Under the pieces are notes generated by a model. That model saw nothing but the letters and a program-made list of their open reading frames with translations, did no database searches and was not told where the DNA came from. The position numbers and the translations under genes are program-made. From Sphagnum compactum (taxonomy: Eukaryota; Bryophyta; Sphagnopsida; Sphagnales), in the NCBI GenBank assembly GCA_965153455.1, contig OZ234502.1, forward strand, positions 1,219,267 to 1,283,266: a stretch of 64,000 nucleotides of DNA, given 5' to 3'. Positions 24,615 through 36,009 of this stretch are shown piece after piece; within the stretch, counting starts at the first letter, position 1; every line of letters starts with the position of its first letter.

Positions 24615-27300
24615 ATTACTACAAAAACTGCAAAGGTGCTTATCATGAACCCTTCAAAGAAAACTGGGTATGCTTGTGTACACCCACAGTTTGACTAGAC
24701 AGTTCTGCCAATGAGAAATGGAACCGGAATCAAGTATAATGCCAATTCTTTACTACCATGGAAGAAGCTTTTGCTTTCCCGTGCCCCTAACTAGTGGCCC
24801 TAAATATGTGAACTTCCCATACTTGTATTCCAACTCTGCAATTGAAAATCACAGAATTGTAGTGATTAGGGCTACAACCTTCCTTGAAGATGTGCCACAA
24901 TAGAGGAGGCCTTTGGCAACAAATCTGTGTAGGGTAAGGTAATTTGGATGGGGGTTGTTCCCCTTACTAGGTGATTGTGGGATGAAGTGATTCTTTTTGG
25001 ACCATTATAAATGAAAAACCCTTATGAGAGATAGCAAAAGGAAAAGAGAAAGAAACATGCACTCATAAGTTAACCATAGTCAGAAAATCTAGGAAAGAAT
25101 GCAAGAAACAAGTATAAGTATCCATAATCCATGACAAAATAAATTAGGATACAATACATTACACATCAACTTATTCAAGCCTATATGTTACATATTTCAA
25201 AAGCAAGTTGTACATTTTATGGTCATGTCAAGGTCTACTGCACGAATCCAATTTATTTGGTTACCAAAAGCAAAATTGCTGGTTAAAACTCATGTAACCT
25301 AGGGACAAATCATACGGGTTATGATCATGGCACCTGCTCCCCTTTTCCCTTACCATAAGGCAGTAGTGGATGCTTGATTACCTTTCTTTGTGGTGTATTT
25401 CATCGTGAGTGCTGGTGTTCTTTTTTTGGTGAAATTTTGGAAATTTTTAATCTCAAAAATTAAAATGGACTATTTTGTGATGACTCGTAAATCTCCGTTT
25501 TAAGAAAATTGAACTTTGTCACACTGTGTGACACCATTTTTAGTTGCAGGTGGTGTTTTTTCCCCCTAATATAGTAATGTGGCATGAGTTGCCATCATCC
25601 ATATGATAATTGTGGCTTTTTAAAAAAATGTGAAAGTAAAAATGTTTAAGCATCCTTGTGAAGGCTAGTATATTGTTGACTACTTATTGGAGGAATTTTG
25701 AACCAGTGTTTTTAAATTTTCTCAGATTTTTTATGCAGCATCATTAGGGCATTGATTTGCAAAAAGTTTGTAGAAAACTGTCCAAACCACAAAAAAAGTA
25801 GCCAAAAAATGGCCAAAAACTAAAACTGTCATAATTTGGTGGATGTTTTTTTATGAATTTTCAAATTCTCTTCAAAAATGGCAAAAACCCCTCAAACATA
25901 TCGTTTTTAAATGGTTTTTTTACTGTTTGCAAGCACCAAAAAGCCATTATACAAAAATTCCCAACAAAAAAAAATTGAAATTTGATGTAGAATCTGGTGA
26001 TTGTTTTACAAAATTTTAACATTCTGCAATAAAAAACGTTAGAAGTCACCAACTTTTTGAATTTTTGAAGAAACTATTCATAAGCTAGTGAAAAATCGAA
26101 AAGAAAACATACTGGTTTGGAGGCAGCTTTTCCTTTCTGCCAATGGGGGTCAAATCTTGTGTGGGATGGTGTCTAACAATTCTACAATATATAACTACCA
26201 AAAAAAAGAAAAGAAAACACTTATGAGAGTAACTTGGACATGAGGTCAATAATTATGACCACTAAGCTCAACTCAAGGAACCCAAATTGTCCTTTGATTA
26301 TGTCAACAGTGTTCTAAAATTTGATCATAAAGTCTCACAGTGTTATCACTTAATGCTGCACTGAACTGATACACTGTGCATCAAGAGCTTTCAAATACTT
26401 AATCAATGACCCCACCTAGACACTCACCACATGTCTGGTAGTTATCAAACTCTGTTGGTGCTCCTTTGGTTAGTCATCACATTCACATCACATCCATGAG
26501 TTCATTTTTCATTAACTAATTAAAATGTGATGAGGAAAAATCTCTAAGTGTGGGGATAACTCCAGGTTCTCAAAATAATGAACTTGGGTGAGGCATAGCC
26601 AAAGCCTAGACTCGCATTTCAGGGGTTCCCTCCCCCTAGGCATTCATGTGGCGTAAAGCATTTTCATCAACAATGAGGTGACAATGGATGCATGGATCAT
26701 GAAGTGACCATCCATTTAGGCTTGGAGGCACAGTGCTTACACTTACTAGGGGACAATTTAAATCTTTTAAAAGGTGTAAGATGCCGACCAGCTCAAGAGT
26801 AGGCATGATTTGTAGATAACTAAACAAATTCTAAGTTTTTGGCTTAAGGGTGTGCAAAATGTCCTGCTAAATGTACTTTCACAAAAAGTTTGTAGGAAAT
26901 AACAAATTGTCATGGGGCAATAAATTGATGTAATTTTATGAAGGATTAAATGATAATGGGAAAAGAGGGTTGCCATTTCCCATGCTCCATTTGGATTAGC
27001 ATGAACAATGAAAATGGATTAGGTCCCTTCATCCCTAAATGCCAAATGAGATTGCATGGTTGGATTCAAGGTTGTGCAATCATAAAGTGCATCAAACCAC
27101 AAAACTTGAAGTTATAAAAGTAGCTATTTAATCAACCACAAAACTAGTCTCATCCAGTATCCATCCTGTTGGAAGACTAATTTTTTTGGATGAGTACTGG
27201 ATGGGTCTTTTAGAAGACCCATCTAGTACCCATCATGCGGCTTTTATTGTGGTCCTCATGCCCATTAAATTTAGCACCTATTGCGCCTTTGATCGAGAGG
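24615..27300. other. Intergenic DNA between BGAL and DRB genes
   Basis: The first part is presumably the BGAL 3' UTR, but no clear polyadenylation signal was placed (an AATAAA-like AAAATAAATT lies near 25138). An exact 8-1-8 inverted repeat, TGTCACACTGTGTGACA, sits at 25517-25533; the TGTCACACTG core is also the left edge of the dispersed repeats at 5.07, 6.38 and 16.01 kb. No other gene is supported. Confidence 0.5.
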
Positions 27301-28308
27301 CCATTGGATGGATGAACTTTCTTGGACGAGGTTCCCAGGCTAGCGCTCTCGGTTCGGGCCCGGAGGCCCTGGATCTTCTCCGCGCCCTTGCCGACCCAAC
27401 CCGTTCGTCGCGCTTGCCTGCGCGTCATGCCGTCGTTCGTTGCGCACGCTCTTCTTCTTCGTCTTGTCTGTTCTCGCGCTCGCGAGGGCTTTGTCGTTTT
27501 GCCCAGTCGTGCGAGTGCAGACAAAGGCTACAGATTGCGTTTCTGAAGGACAGAAGGCCGCTGCTGCTGCTGCTGCTATTGTTTTTGTAGCGGTATCCAT
27601 TTGGGATGCACTTATGTTCTGGGATTCGTCTCCTTTCATGGCCACATTTTGCAGCTACAGTACTGAGCGTGAGTGGGCGCAAGCGCGAGAATCTTGGTGA
27701 GAATCGACCCGCCTGCAGCAAAGGAGCAGCGGAGATAGCAGCTCTCGAGGATAATAACATCCACAGTTCTGCTTCGTGGGCTTGCGTTGTACATGGTGGT
27801 GGAGACGGGGACGTGGTTCGCTGCTGCAGCTTGTATGTGGTGAAGCTAGCTGCACCTGCGCAAGGTGCTGCTGTTCTTCGACCACCAGCTTCAGAGGAGG
27901 TCAGTCGCATAGTCCAGCTTCTGAAAGCATTCATATTGTAGAAGCTACTGGAGCTTGCAGCTTTTGAGAGCCGTGGTCTATCAGCACAGCTGCATCTGTG
28001 GATTCATTCTGGTCGCGGATTCCGTCTCCTTACACTGCGATCTCTCTACTGCATTTCTACCTCATGTCAGAGCAAAAACACGGACGAACTTCGTGAACTG
28101 CTTCGACTCAGGACGGTGCAGCAGCAGGATCAAAGTGTACAGAAGTTCAGCGAATTGGTTTAGGGAGATGATCGATGAGAGTGAGCTCGTGGTGCAGTAA
28201 GGTAGTACGCTTGTGTGAAGATGCAGGAGCTAGGATGCTCACAGCGAGGAGCGAGAAAATATTACTACTGATATTCTCGAGCTGCTTGCTGCTGCTGCTG
28301 CTGCAGGT
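27300..28308 (+). promoter_or_regulatory. GC-rich promoter / 5' leader of the DRB gene
   Basis: Base composition changes sharply from AT-rich to GC- and CpG-rich at about 27330, with CTG repeats at about 27559-27577 and 28290-28304. Several frames are open on both strands because of composition, but none has a recognisable domain. The sequence just before the ATG is (CTG)n followed by CAG then GTATG, which looks like a 3' splice site with a CTG-repeat tract, so the leader probably contains an intron ending at 28306. The transcription start is not determined. Confidence 0.5.
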
Positions 28309-30002
28309 ATGTACAAGAATCAGCTGCAAGAGCTTGCTCAGAGGAGCTGCTTCAACCTGCCAGCTTACGCATGCATCAGAGAGGGACCTGACCATGCTCC
28401 TCGCTTCAAGGCCACCGTGATCTTCAATGGCGAGCTTTTCCAAAGTCCGAATTACTGTAGCACCTTGCGGCAGGCGGAGCATGCGGCAGCGGAAGTCGCC
28501 CTCAATACCCTCTCGCGAAGAAGCTCCTGCTCTCGTTCTCTTGCCGCGCGTTTTCTCGTAAGTCGTCGACCGATCTCTTTGTCTGTTGCTCCTTAGATCT
28601 TATGTTTGCTGCACTGCTTGTATGTGTTTGGATGTGGTCTTTGCTAGTTATGGAATTCCGCTGCGATGGATCGTACGCAGCTGATCATAGCTAGCTGCTG
28701 CCGAACCGCCCGGCGATGGCAAACTGCAGGACGAAACAGGGATCTGCAAGAACCTGTTACAAGAGACAGCGCAAAGAGCGGGTGTTTCTCTCCCAGTCTA
28801 CACCACCACTCGCTCTGGGCCTGGACATCTGCCAGTCTTCACAAGCTCTGTGGAGGTCACTGGCATGACTTTCTTGGGAGACGCTGCGAGGACAAAGAAA
28901 CAAGCAGAGAAGAACGCTGCCATGGCAGCTTGGTCTGCTCTCAAACAACGTAAGCGCAGGATCAATTCTTTCTTTCTCTCGCTGTTGCAGTCGCTGATCA
29001 TGTGATTGCTGCTGCTGTTTGCGCTGTGATCTGTGACCCTTCTTCTCAAGTCTTGTATCCGATTTTCTTCTGCAATGAATCTACATTGTGGGTTGTGCTC
29101 CTGCAGTTGTGAACCGGAACTGCCGCATGGCGCAGCAGCTTCCCGGGCCAGAAACACTAGAACAGCTTGTAAGCGAAGAGCAGGAACAGAACACTATTGC
29201 TGGAGCATTGGCTATCGCAAACAGCAAGGAGCTGAGCACTAGTACTGTGACCACAATGCAGCAGCAGCAGCTGCCTTCACACTCTTCAGACCCAGCTTCA
29301 CGCAATTTCTGCAACCATCCAGCTGCACACCATAGTGTTGCACATCGACAACAAGTAGTAAGCACACCTGCAAGATCGATAAGAAGCTCTGCGGTAGCTT
29401 TGCGAGATGTTTCTTGTCTTCTGTCAAGGGAAGAAACTTTGGCTGCGAGCAGATCAGTAACAGCTTGCTGCTGTATGAGCAATCTTGAGAGATCATCAGC
29501 TGCAGTACCTCCTGTACAAACAGTGCGAAATCTCACTACACAAAGAGACAACAGACATGAAGTACCAGCTCCTCTTAGTGAGCATCAACTTGATGAGGAC
29601 AAATGGCTCAGAGGACTAGAGTGCTCCAAGACAATCACCAGAGAGACAAACAACAACAGGAGTCAAGAAGAGGTCAGCAAAGAAGAAGCAGCAGCAGCTC
29701 ATGGATCTGCAATTTTGCACAGCTTTTACAATCCCTTGTCATGGTCAGAAAACTCTTCTTGTTTATGGGGCACTGCACATCATGCTGTACCTGTGTCAAA
29801 GATGAGGCTCATGCCACAAACAGCAGCCATGCCTGTACGACTACGACCAGCTGTGACAGTATGTGCTGCACCTCCTCCTTCTCCACCTTGTCCCCAGAAA
29901 CTGCAAGATGAAGGAGAAGACAAACAAGAAGGAGAAGAAGCAGTAGCGGCAGCAGCAGCAGTGACACATCATGCAAAACTCCTCAACCAGCTCAATCTGT
30001 GA
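28309..30002 (+). CDS. Double-stranded RNA-binding protein, DRB2/3/5-like (3 coding exons)
   Basis: Binds double-stranded RNA; plant DRB proteins act with Dicer-like enzymes in small-RNA production. Coding exons 28309-28557, 28730-28949 and 29107-30002 join in phase to 454 aa. dsRBD1 (about residues 1-70) starts MYKNQLQELAQRSCFNLP and ends LRQAEHAAAEVALNTL. dsRBD2 (about 84-153) runs from DETGICKNLLQETAQRAG through RSGPGHLPVF to TKKQAEKNAAMAAW. Both keep the C-terminal helix with the basic/AEHAAAEVA or KKQAEKNAA signature that contacts RNA. The long Ser/Gln/Ala-rich C-terminal region is low in conservation, but RPAVTVCAAPPPSP (about 403-416) matches the VRSV-PVC-APPP motif near the end of land-plant DRB2/3/5. 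Exon 3 ends within the first unit of a tandem repeat that continues into the 3' UTR. The DRB subclass is an inference. Confidence 0.93.
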
Positions 30003-30655
30003 GAGAGAGGGAGAGAGAGAAAAGGTTGCAGATTTTGTGTCTGAAAGAAATTTTGGTGTTTTGTTTTGTGGAGTATGTATGTTCTGCACCTCCTCTGCAC
30101 TGCCAAAAATCACAAGATGAGGAAGAAGAAAGAAGAAAGATGTAGATGAAGCAGCAGGGATAGAAGGAAAAACTCAACCCACACAATCTTTGACAGAAAA
30201 AATGGTGCAGATTTCCTAGACCAAAATTGTGTTGTATTTTATGACTGAAATTGTGGTGTCTTGTGTTTGTGGAGCAACTCCTCTGCATTGCCCAAAACCG
30301 CAGGATGAAGAAGAAGAATACATAGAGGAAGCAGCAGTAACATATGAGAAGCTTCCTCTCAGTTGCACAAGAATCAGCTAAATCTGTGAGAAGAAAAAAG
30401 TCTAAGAATTTCTTAGACCAAAATGTGACGTTTTTGTGACTGAAACTGTGGTGTTTTGGTTTGTGGAATATGTGTTGCACCTCCTCTGCATTACCCAAAA
30501 CTACAAGATGATGATGATTATGATGATGACAGAGGAACCAGCAAGTGGGACTAGAAAAGTCTTCTCAACCAGTTAATCTGTGAGAGAACAAAGGAGCAGG
30601 TTTTTTGTGACTGAAATTGTACTGTTTGGTGTTTGGCTTGTGTGGGTTCCATTTT
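29860..30655 (+). repeat. Four-copy tandem repeat spanning the DRB stop codon
   Basis: Four diverged copies of a unit of about 185-215 bp start near 29860, 30074, 30271 and 30466. Each has, in order, TG(C/T)GCACCTCCTC-like text, a CCxxAAxCxxCAAGATGA block, a GAAGAAGAA-rich stretch, CAACCAG-TxAATCTGTGAGAGA, and GACTGAAATTGTGGTGTTTTG(G)TTTGTGGA. The first copy encodes the last 50 residues of the DRB protein and its stop; the other three lie in the presumed 3' UTR. Confidence 0.8.
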
Positions 30656-33600
30656 ATGCAGACAGATTCAGACAGACCCATCTCAAAGGTTCCATATGTC
30701 TGCATGCATCTTGGGCTCTCTAGGAGGTGTCTAAATAGTCTCTACTATTGTCAATGAGGGTATGAAGTGATGATGATTTCATGCTGCAAAAAGGACCCTT
30801 CGTAAACTTCAGGTTTGATGATGATTTCATGCTGGGAAAAGGATCCTTTGTGCAAATAAATTTTCTGTGTTATGCAGCATTTGGTTTTTGGCAAAATAAC
30901 TAGTTGGGTTTTGCAGTTTGAAACTGGGAGTACTGGGAGTGTATGAGAAATTTCTCCTAAGGAGGGCATTGTTCCAGAGGGTTAGTGGGTCTGTTCATCT
31001 TTGCACATGAAGACTTCTGTTGTTAAGGATTACAGTGACAACCTATTTCAGATGTTTCCTTGTCTTCAGAAGCAATTTCCCCAATTTTCTTGCTGATTAG
31101 CAAAATTTTCCCATTACATTTACAGCCCTGTTTGATCACAAGCTTCAAAGAGACTGATGTTTGAGAGGCTAGCCTGAACAAAAAATGAACAGTGATGTTG
31201 TGATTTTAATGTTGGAAACCCAGTTCACAAACAGTTCATTTCATCACCATGGTGAAGTCTTTTGGTGTCTGCTTGTTTCAATTGAGTTCAGGAACGAGGG
31301 TTTAGGGTTTAGGATTGTTTGATATGTACTTGTGTTTTGTTTACGTGTATCATGTAAAACTATATACTTGCATAATGTAAACTCATGTATATTTGTGTTG
31401 TGTAAATGTATATACACTTGGGTCATGCAAGCATATATAGATTTGTGTTGTGAAAACTTATATATACTGGGGTTTTGTAAACTTATATACATTTGTGTTG
31501 CAAATACCTGTACATAGATGGGTCATGTGAATTTAGATGTATTTTGTGTCATGTTAACTTAAGGGTTCTGCATTTTCTGACAACTTGCATCAATGAAGAC
31601 GAACGCAATCCTGATGTACTTTTTCTCTCAACTGTGCTTGCTCACTTCTCGGTTGCAGACCCAAGTTTAATGCCTGCACCTACCAACCAGATTTGAATCA
31701 CAACAAAAAAGGCTTTCTCGTACACCTCTTATAAATTTGCAAGTGTCATGTTGTTCACCTTCTCAACCCAAACCCATCCCTGTTGTTTGGAAGGTCAAAC
31801 TCTCACCCGCAAATTTCCTAAAACCAGTGGTAAAAAAGTTTAAATCGATGACATACAACTCTAAAGGTGTGCAATATATGAAAATTTATCACCTGGTACA
31901 CATAGCATTATACCCAAAATCCAATTCAAAGGTGCAAAAATCTGTTGAATTTTTTCCTTTTGTTGGCTCTGCCCAATTGGGCAGTTTTCGCTTGAACATG
32001 GAACCAATGTGCACAACAGCTGGACAACTAGAACTACTATCTAAGCTCCTTCTTTTTAATCTAATTCATTTCTGCACTATGTACTCTACTTTCTGTTTTA
32101 TTAAATTCATTTTGCAGTCGAAATACCTAACCATGTTACATAGTTTCATCATTTTTCATGATTTTGTTTGAACTTGATATGAAGGCCAAGAAGCCATTGT
32201 GTCTAAGTCAGGGGACTATTTAGGCTACTCCTGTGCAGTGTGATTTGGAGGCCAAATCGGCCCTAGGTGCTGATTCTGTAGTGGGCCAATTCTGCAATGC
32301 TCCCATGAGTTCTCTCAGTAGTTCCCCTGCCTTCAACATTGAATAACAGGTTATCAACTGCCTATTCTAGCACCCATAATAGGCACCCAAGGACTTGCCG
32401 GGAGCCAGAATCAGCAGTACCCAGCCCCTTATTTAGGCCCTGAACCTGCACCTACACTGGTACCTTCACCTTCTTTAGTGAGGCCAGTTAAAGGCTCTAT
32501 TTATCTCAGGAAATGTTATTTGGACTTTGAAACCCTAATTTAGTCTACAGACATCAAATTTATAATGTTTAGAAGCAAACCAAAAAAATTCTGGTTTCTA
32601 CCATCATACCATTGTGGGTGCTTGTTCACTCATCTGCTAGGGAGCTCCATGCTGGAATATTACCCTAGTTACCTGGACTGGTTTGGAAGCAGGGTGCCTA
32701 ATAATTAGTATTTTTTTTGTCGTTTATGTTTGGCAGTAAAAATAATAATATTCTACAATTAGGCGTTATACTAAATAATGAAGCTAGTGTGCTCAGAGTT
32801 TCTTTCAGATTTTTGGCATGGCAGGTAGGTATTTTTCAGAATTTCTGGCAAATCCAAAGACATTTAATTAGTGCTTAACCGGCCCAGATTCTAGGGTAGC
32901 AATCAACTAACCAACTTGGTTTCTGGAAACCGAGTGTATCACACCACAATTTATGCTGGCATTTATGTTGGCATTTAGTTGCCAAGAGTCCTAAAAATAC
33001 TGCTCAGATCGGTTTGGTGAACATCCACAGAGGAGATGAAAAGGGCAGCTAACACTTTATGTGAGTCTCATTAATGGAATTAATAGAACTTGTCCAAGAA
33101 ATTATGTCACGGTACCAATATAGTCTTTTACTCATCAGAGATGGCAGGAGAGACAATAAATAGGGTTTAAACTGCAGTAATGAACACCAACATGGGTCTC
33201 AAAAGTCTTTGGTTTTTTTAAAAACCGTTCTCACTTCTCACACTTCCGAATTCAACTTGCTTCTGTTGTTGAAAAAAATGTAATTAAATTGTTTTGGAGT
33301 TAAGAAAAAGCAAAAGGATTGTTCAGACTCTTTAAAAGCTTCAGCAAATTTTGTATTTAACTCATCAATGCTTTAGACCTAATTCTGACCCTCTTCAAAT
33401 CTTGTGTATCAACTTTTATTATTATGAAAGTGCAACTGCAGTTTTCAAATGATCCTTTTCAGATTGTTTGTTTGTATCATGACAAGCCAGCAGAGATGGG
33501 TATCTGTTCTATGGTGACATGTCAGAGACGGGTATCTGTCCACCCACTCCATTTTCTGCCAAGGGGGTTGGTTGGGGACAAAGTAGGTTTGTGAGCAGTG

Positions 33601-34199
33601 TTAGGTCTTTTTTTGCCTTTTCCAAATCTTTTGAGAAACACGGTTATATATCAGTAACAGTTCCTTGATTTTTCCACTGCATAGCTAAGAACTGCCCTGG
33701 TAACCGCGTGAGGTTATCAGGGATCTGTTCCTGTTTATGATAAGTGCCCAACACTATAGACAGTACATAGAGGGGAAGGGTATGAGGACTTCAGGGAGAG
33801 GTTAAAAAGGTTATCAAAGCTGCAAAGCAAAACACTTAGCACAGAGTTGTGGACACTATTAGTACACTTTCATGTAGCACAACTGCGTGTAGTAGTTGTA
33901 TTCATCAATTCGCCAGATGGATCTAAATCCACAAACCAACCAAGTCCAAATAACTATGGCCATTCACTTCAAGCAACACACAAAACTTGCCGGGATTTCC
34001 CTTAATAGTACATTCTGATTACCAGAGTTGGAAGAATGAATAAACCTCTGACAGGGTTCACCAGAGTGAAGCAAAGCAAATTTCTGCTCCACAGTCAAGA
34101 TGGCCATCTAGAAAAGCAGTCAAAACCTGCATCAAAATGCTCATCAAATGATATCAGCAAGAGTTACGCCCATGAAAGTTAAGGAAAGCAATATTAGGA
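30656..34199. other. Intergenic DNA between DRB and F-box genes
   Basis: A short two-copy repeat of period 48 bp (GATGATGATTTCATGCTG at 30769 and 30817) is followed by an AATAAA at about 30855, a possible poly(A) signal for the DRB transcript. A 144-codon frame at 31737-32171 has no recognisable motif. Nothing else supported. Confidence 0.5.
31325..31565. repeat. Minisatellite of about 30-35 bp units
   Basis: TTGTGTTGTGTAAACTTATA and TGGGTCATGTAAxCATATATA variants alternate about seven times, for example CATGTAAAACTATATAC, GTGTAAATGTATATAC, GTGAAAACTTATATA and TTGTAAACTTATATAC. Confidence 0.7.
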
Positions 34200-34677
34200 T
34201 CACAACTGGTACTGCAGTGACCTAAATGCTGTAATGAGTTTCAAGAACTTGGACACAACACAACAATGCACAACAAAGACACCAGTCTTTCCTAAACTAC
34301 CAGTTTCTTTATTTTTCTCGAATGTATATGACTCAGGATATCCGACATTTCCCAGAAATCCTCCAAAATCTTTGCCCAAACAAATACCAGCCACTGGGTC
34401 TAAAGCCAATGACCCCCCCCACCTTCTATAGCTGGTGTGGATCTCAATCAAGAGCCTACCTTTTCTGCAATGTATATGGTCAACAAAAAAAGAGAAGCAG
34501 TCTATATCTCTACAGTAGATAAGAATACCTCTCAACCCTGTCCCCTACACATGAAAATTGCAACTTGTTACGAGAGCAGGATTGCTGCTCACAATCACAA
34601 ACTTATCCAGTACTACTAACAGGCTCCAGAGGCTCAATTTGTTTGTCCATAAGCCCAACTCATCAACAAGCGGATCA

Positions 34678-36009
34678 TTACAAATGGATGTCAAACTTTG
34701 GGCCTGCATCACCAGGCAATACACCTTGGCAATCACCACAGATGAGGCTGCTTTGAGGGCCTGTCAAGTGGCTTGCATGCCGTCCACACCCAGGGCGGTT
34801 GCACTTCAGGCATTTAGGGAGGCGCAACCAGCAAGCTGAACACACAAAGTCAAGACAAAAAGTTTCCTCAAACTCGGAGTCATTTATGCAAGTTCCACAC
34901 TCTTCACATCTTGCTATACACAGGAAGCAGCCCCGACACTGCTGGAGTGTCATGCCCTGCTTTGGTTGACATCTGTCCCGAGTGCAGTCATACACCACCC
35001 GTGCATTCCCACACTTAGGGCAGGCTTCAACATCAATAAGTTTATCCTCGTCACAAGCAAAAGACTGGTGGCCACTTTTGTAATACTGTGGTTTCCAGGT
35101 CTTTGCCGGTTGCAATTGCACTGCACCTTCCGGTTGTAGCATTGCCTGCAAAGCATCCAGAATCTCTCTGGTGACACCATAGAGCCCACGGATTCGAAGT
35201 TGCTTTAAAGCGGGCATCCCAACCATGCGACAATCTGTCTGCGCTTTCACCACTTTCAAAATCACCTCCGCACTTATCCTGGTGCATCCAGGGAGGCTAA
35301 GCTGCAACATAGCAGAAATTTACCTCCATGAGCAGCAGCGAAATGGACAAAAGAGTAACAAACAGAGCCCTCAATGACAAGGTGTGGAAAAGACAATATG
35401 TCAGAGCCAATCTTTACCCCCTACATAAACAGAAAACTGGAGGAGCTCCAAACATACCTTCAAAAGCATTGGATTGGATGCAAGCACTTGCTCGATGGCC
35501 TCATCTGATATTCTTAAGCACCCAACCAAACTGAGAGATTGGAGACGACCGTCTGCCCGCTTTGCAAGCCGTATGAGAGCTTCGTTTGTGAGCATTTTGT
35601 TCAAGGGAGCTTCCACATGCAATCTCTGCCACAACAAGACATCACCTCGTACTGCATCATGCAGCGATTTGCTAACCATCTCCAGAGCGAGAAGCTCTTG
35701 AAGACCCACATATGGGAGCGCATAGAGAAGCCCATCAGCAGGAGGGCCACCTTCTTGTATTGTGCCACTTGTACTTTCACCCCCATAGGACTCGTTTCTG
35801 TTCTCCCCCGATTCATCTAATCCTAAAATCCTCTCCAATTCTCCATCCTCTCTCCTTTCACCAGCTATCATAGTCGTCGTAGTTCCGCCATTCCACAGTT
35901 GAGTCGCCTTCTCCTCTCTCCATCCTCCCAGCAGATTCGCTTCCTCGATCGATGGCCTCCAGTAATCTGCCAATGCCCAACTGCCTCTGTTCTCCACCAA
36001 TACTGACAT
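34678..36009 (-). CDS. F-box / leucine-rich repeat protein with Cys-rich C-terminus, SKIP14-like
   Basis: Predicted substrate-recognition subunit of an SCF ubiquitin ligase. Coding exons on the - strand are 36009-35458 and 35301-34678, separated by a 156-nt GT-AG intron, in phase, giving 391 aa. The chosen start is the first ATG (MSVLVENRG); the frame is open further upstream but without an ATG. The F-box (about residues 95-131) reads LPYVGLQELLALEMVSKSL then LLWQRLHV. Short LRR-like segments follow (LQSLSLVGCLRISDEAI, LSLPGCTRIS, LKQLRIRGLYGVT; about 155-235). The C-terminal Cys-rich module (about 278-375) has paired Cys motifs CPKC, CRGC-FLC, CEEC-GTC, CSAC, CLKC and CGDC, which resembles the zinc-binding tail of Arabidopsis SKIP14-type proteins as I remember them. 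The F-box and LRR call is firm; the SKIP14 assignment is less so. Confidence 0.85.

Noticed and set aside
27425-27934. 169-codon - strand frame and several + strand frames in the DRB leader
   Set aside because: GC-rich, CTG-repeat composition opens many frames at once; no domain and wrong position relative to the clear DRB start.
29081-29551. 156-codon antisense frame over DRB exon 3
   Set aside because: Shadow of the Ser/Gln/Ala-rich coding exon; no independent motif.
31737-32171. 144-codon + strand frame
   Set aside because: No recognisable motif; codon content follows the local base composition.
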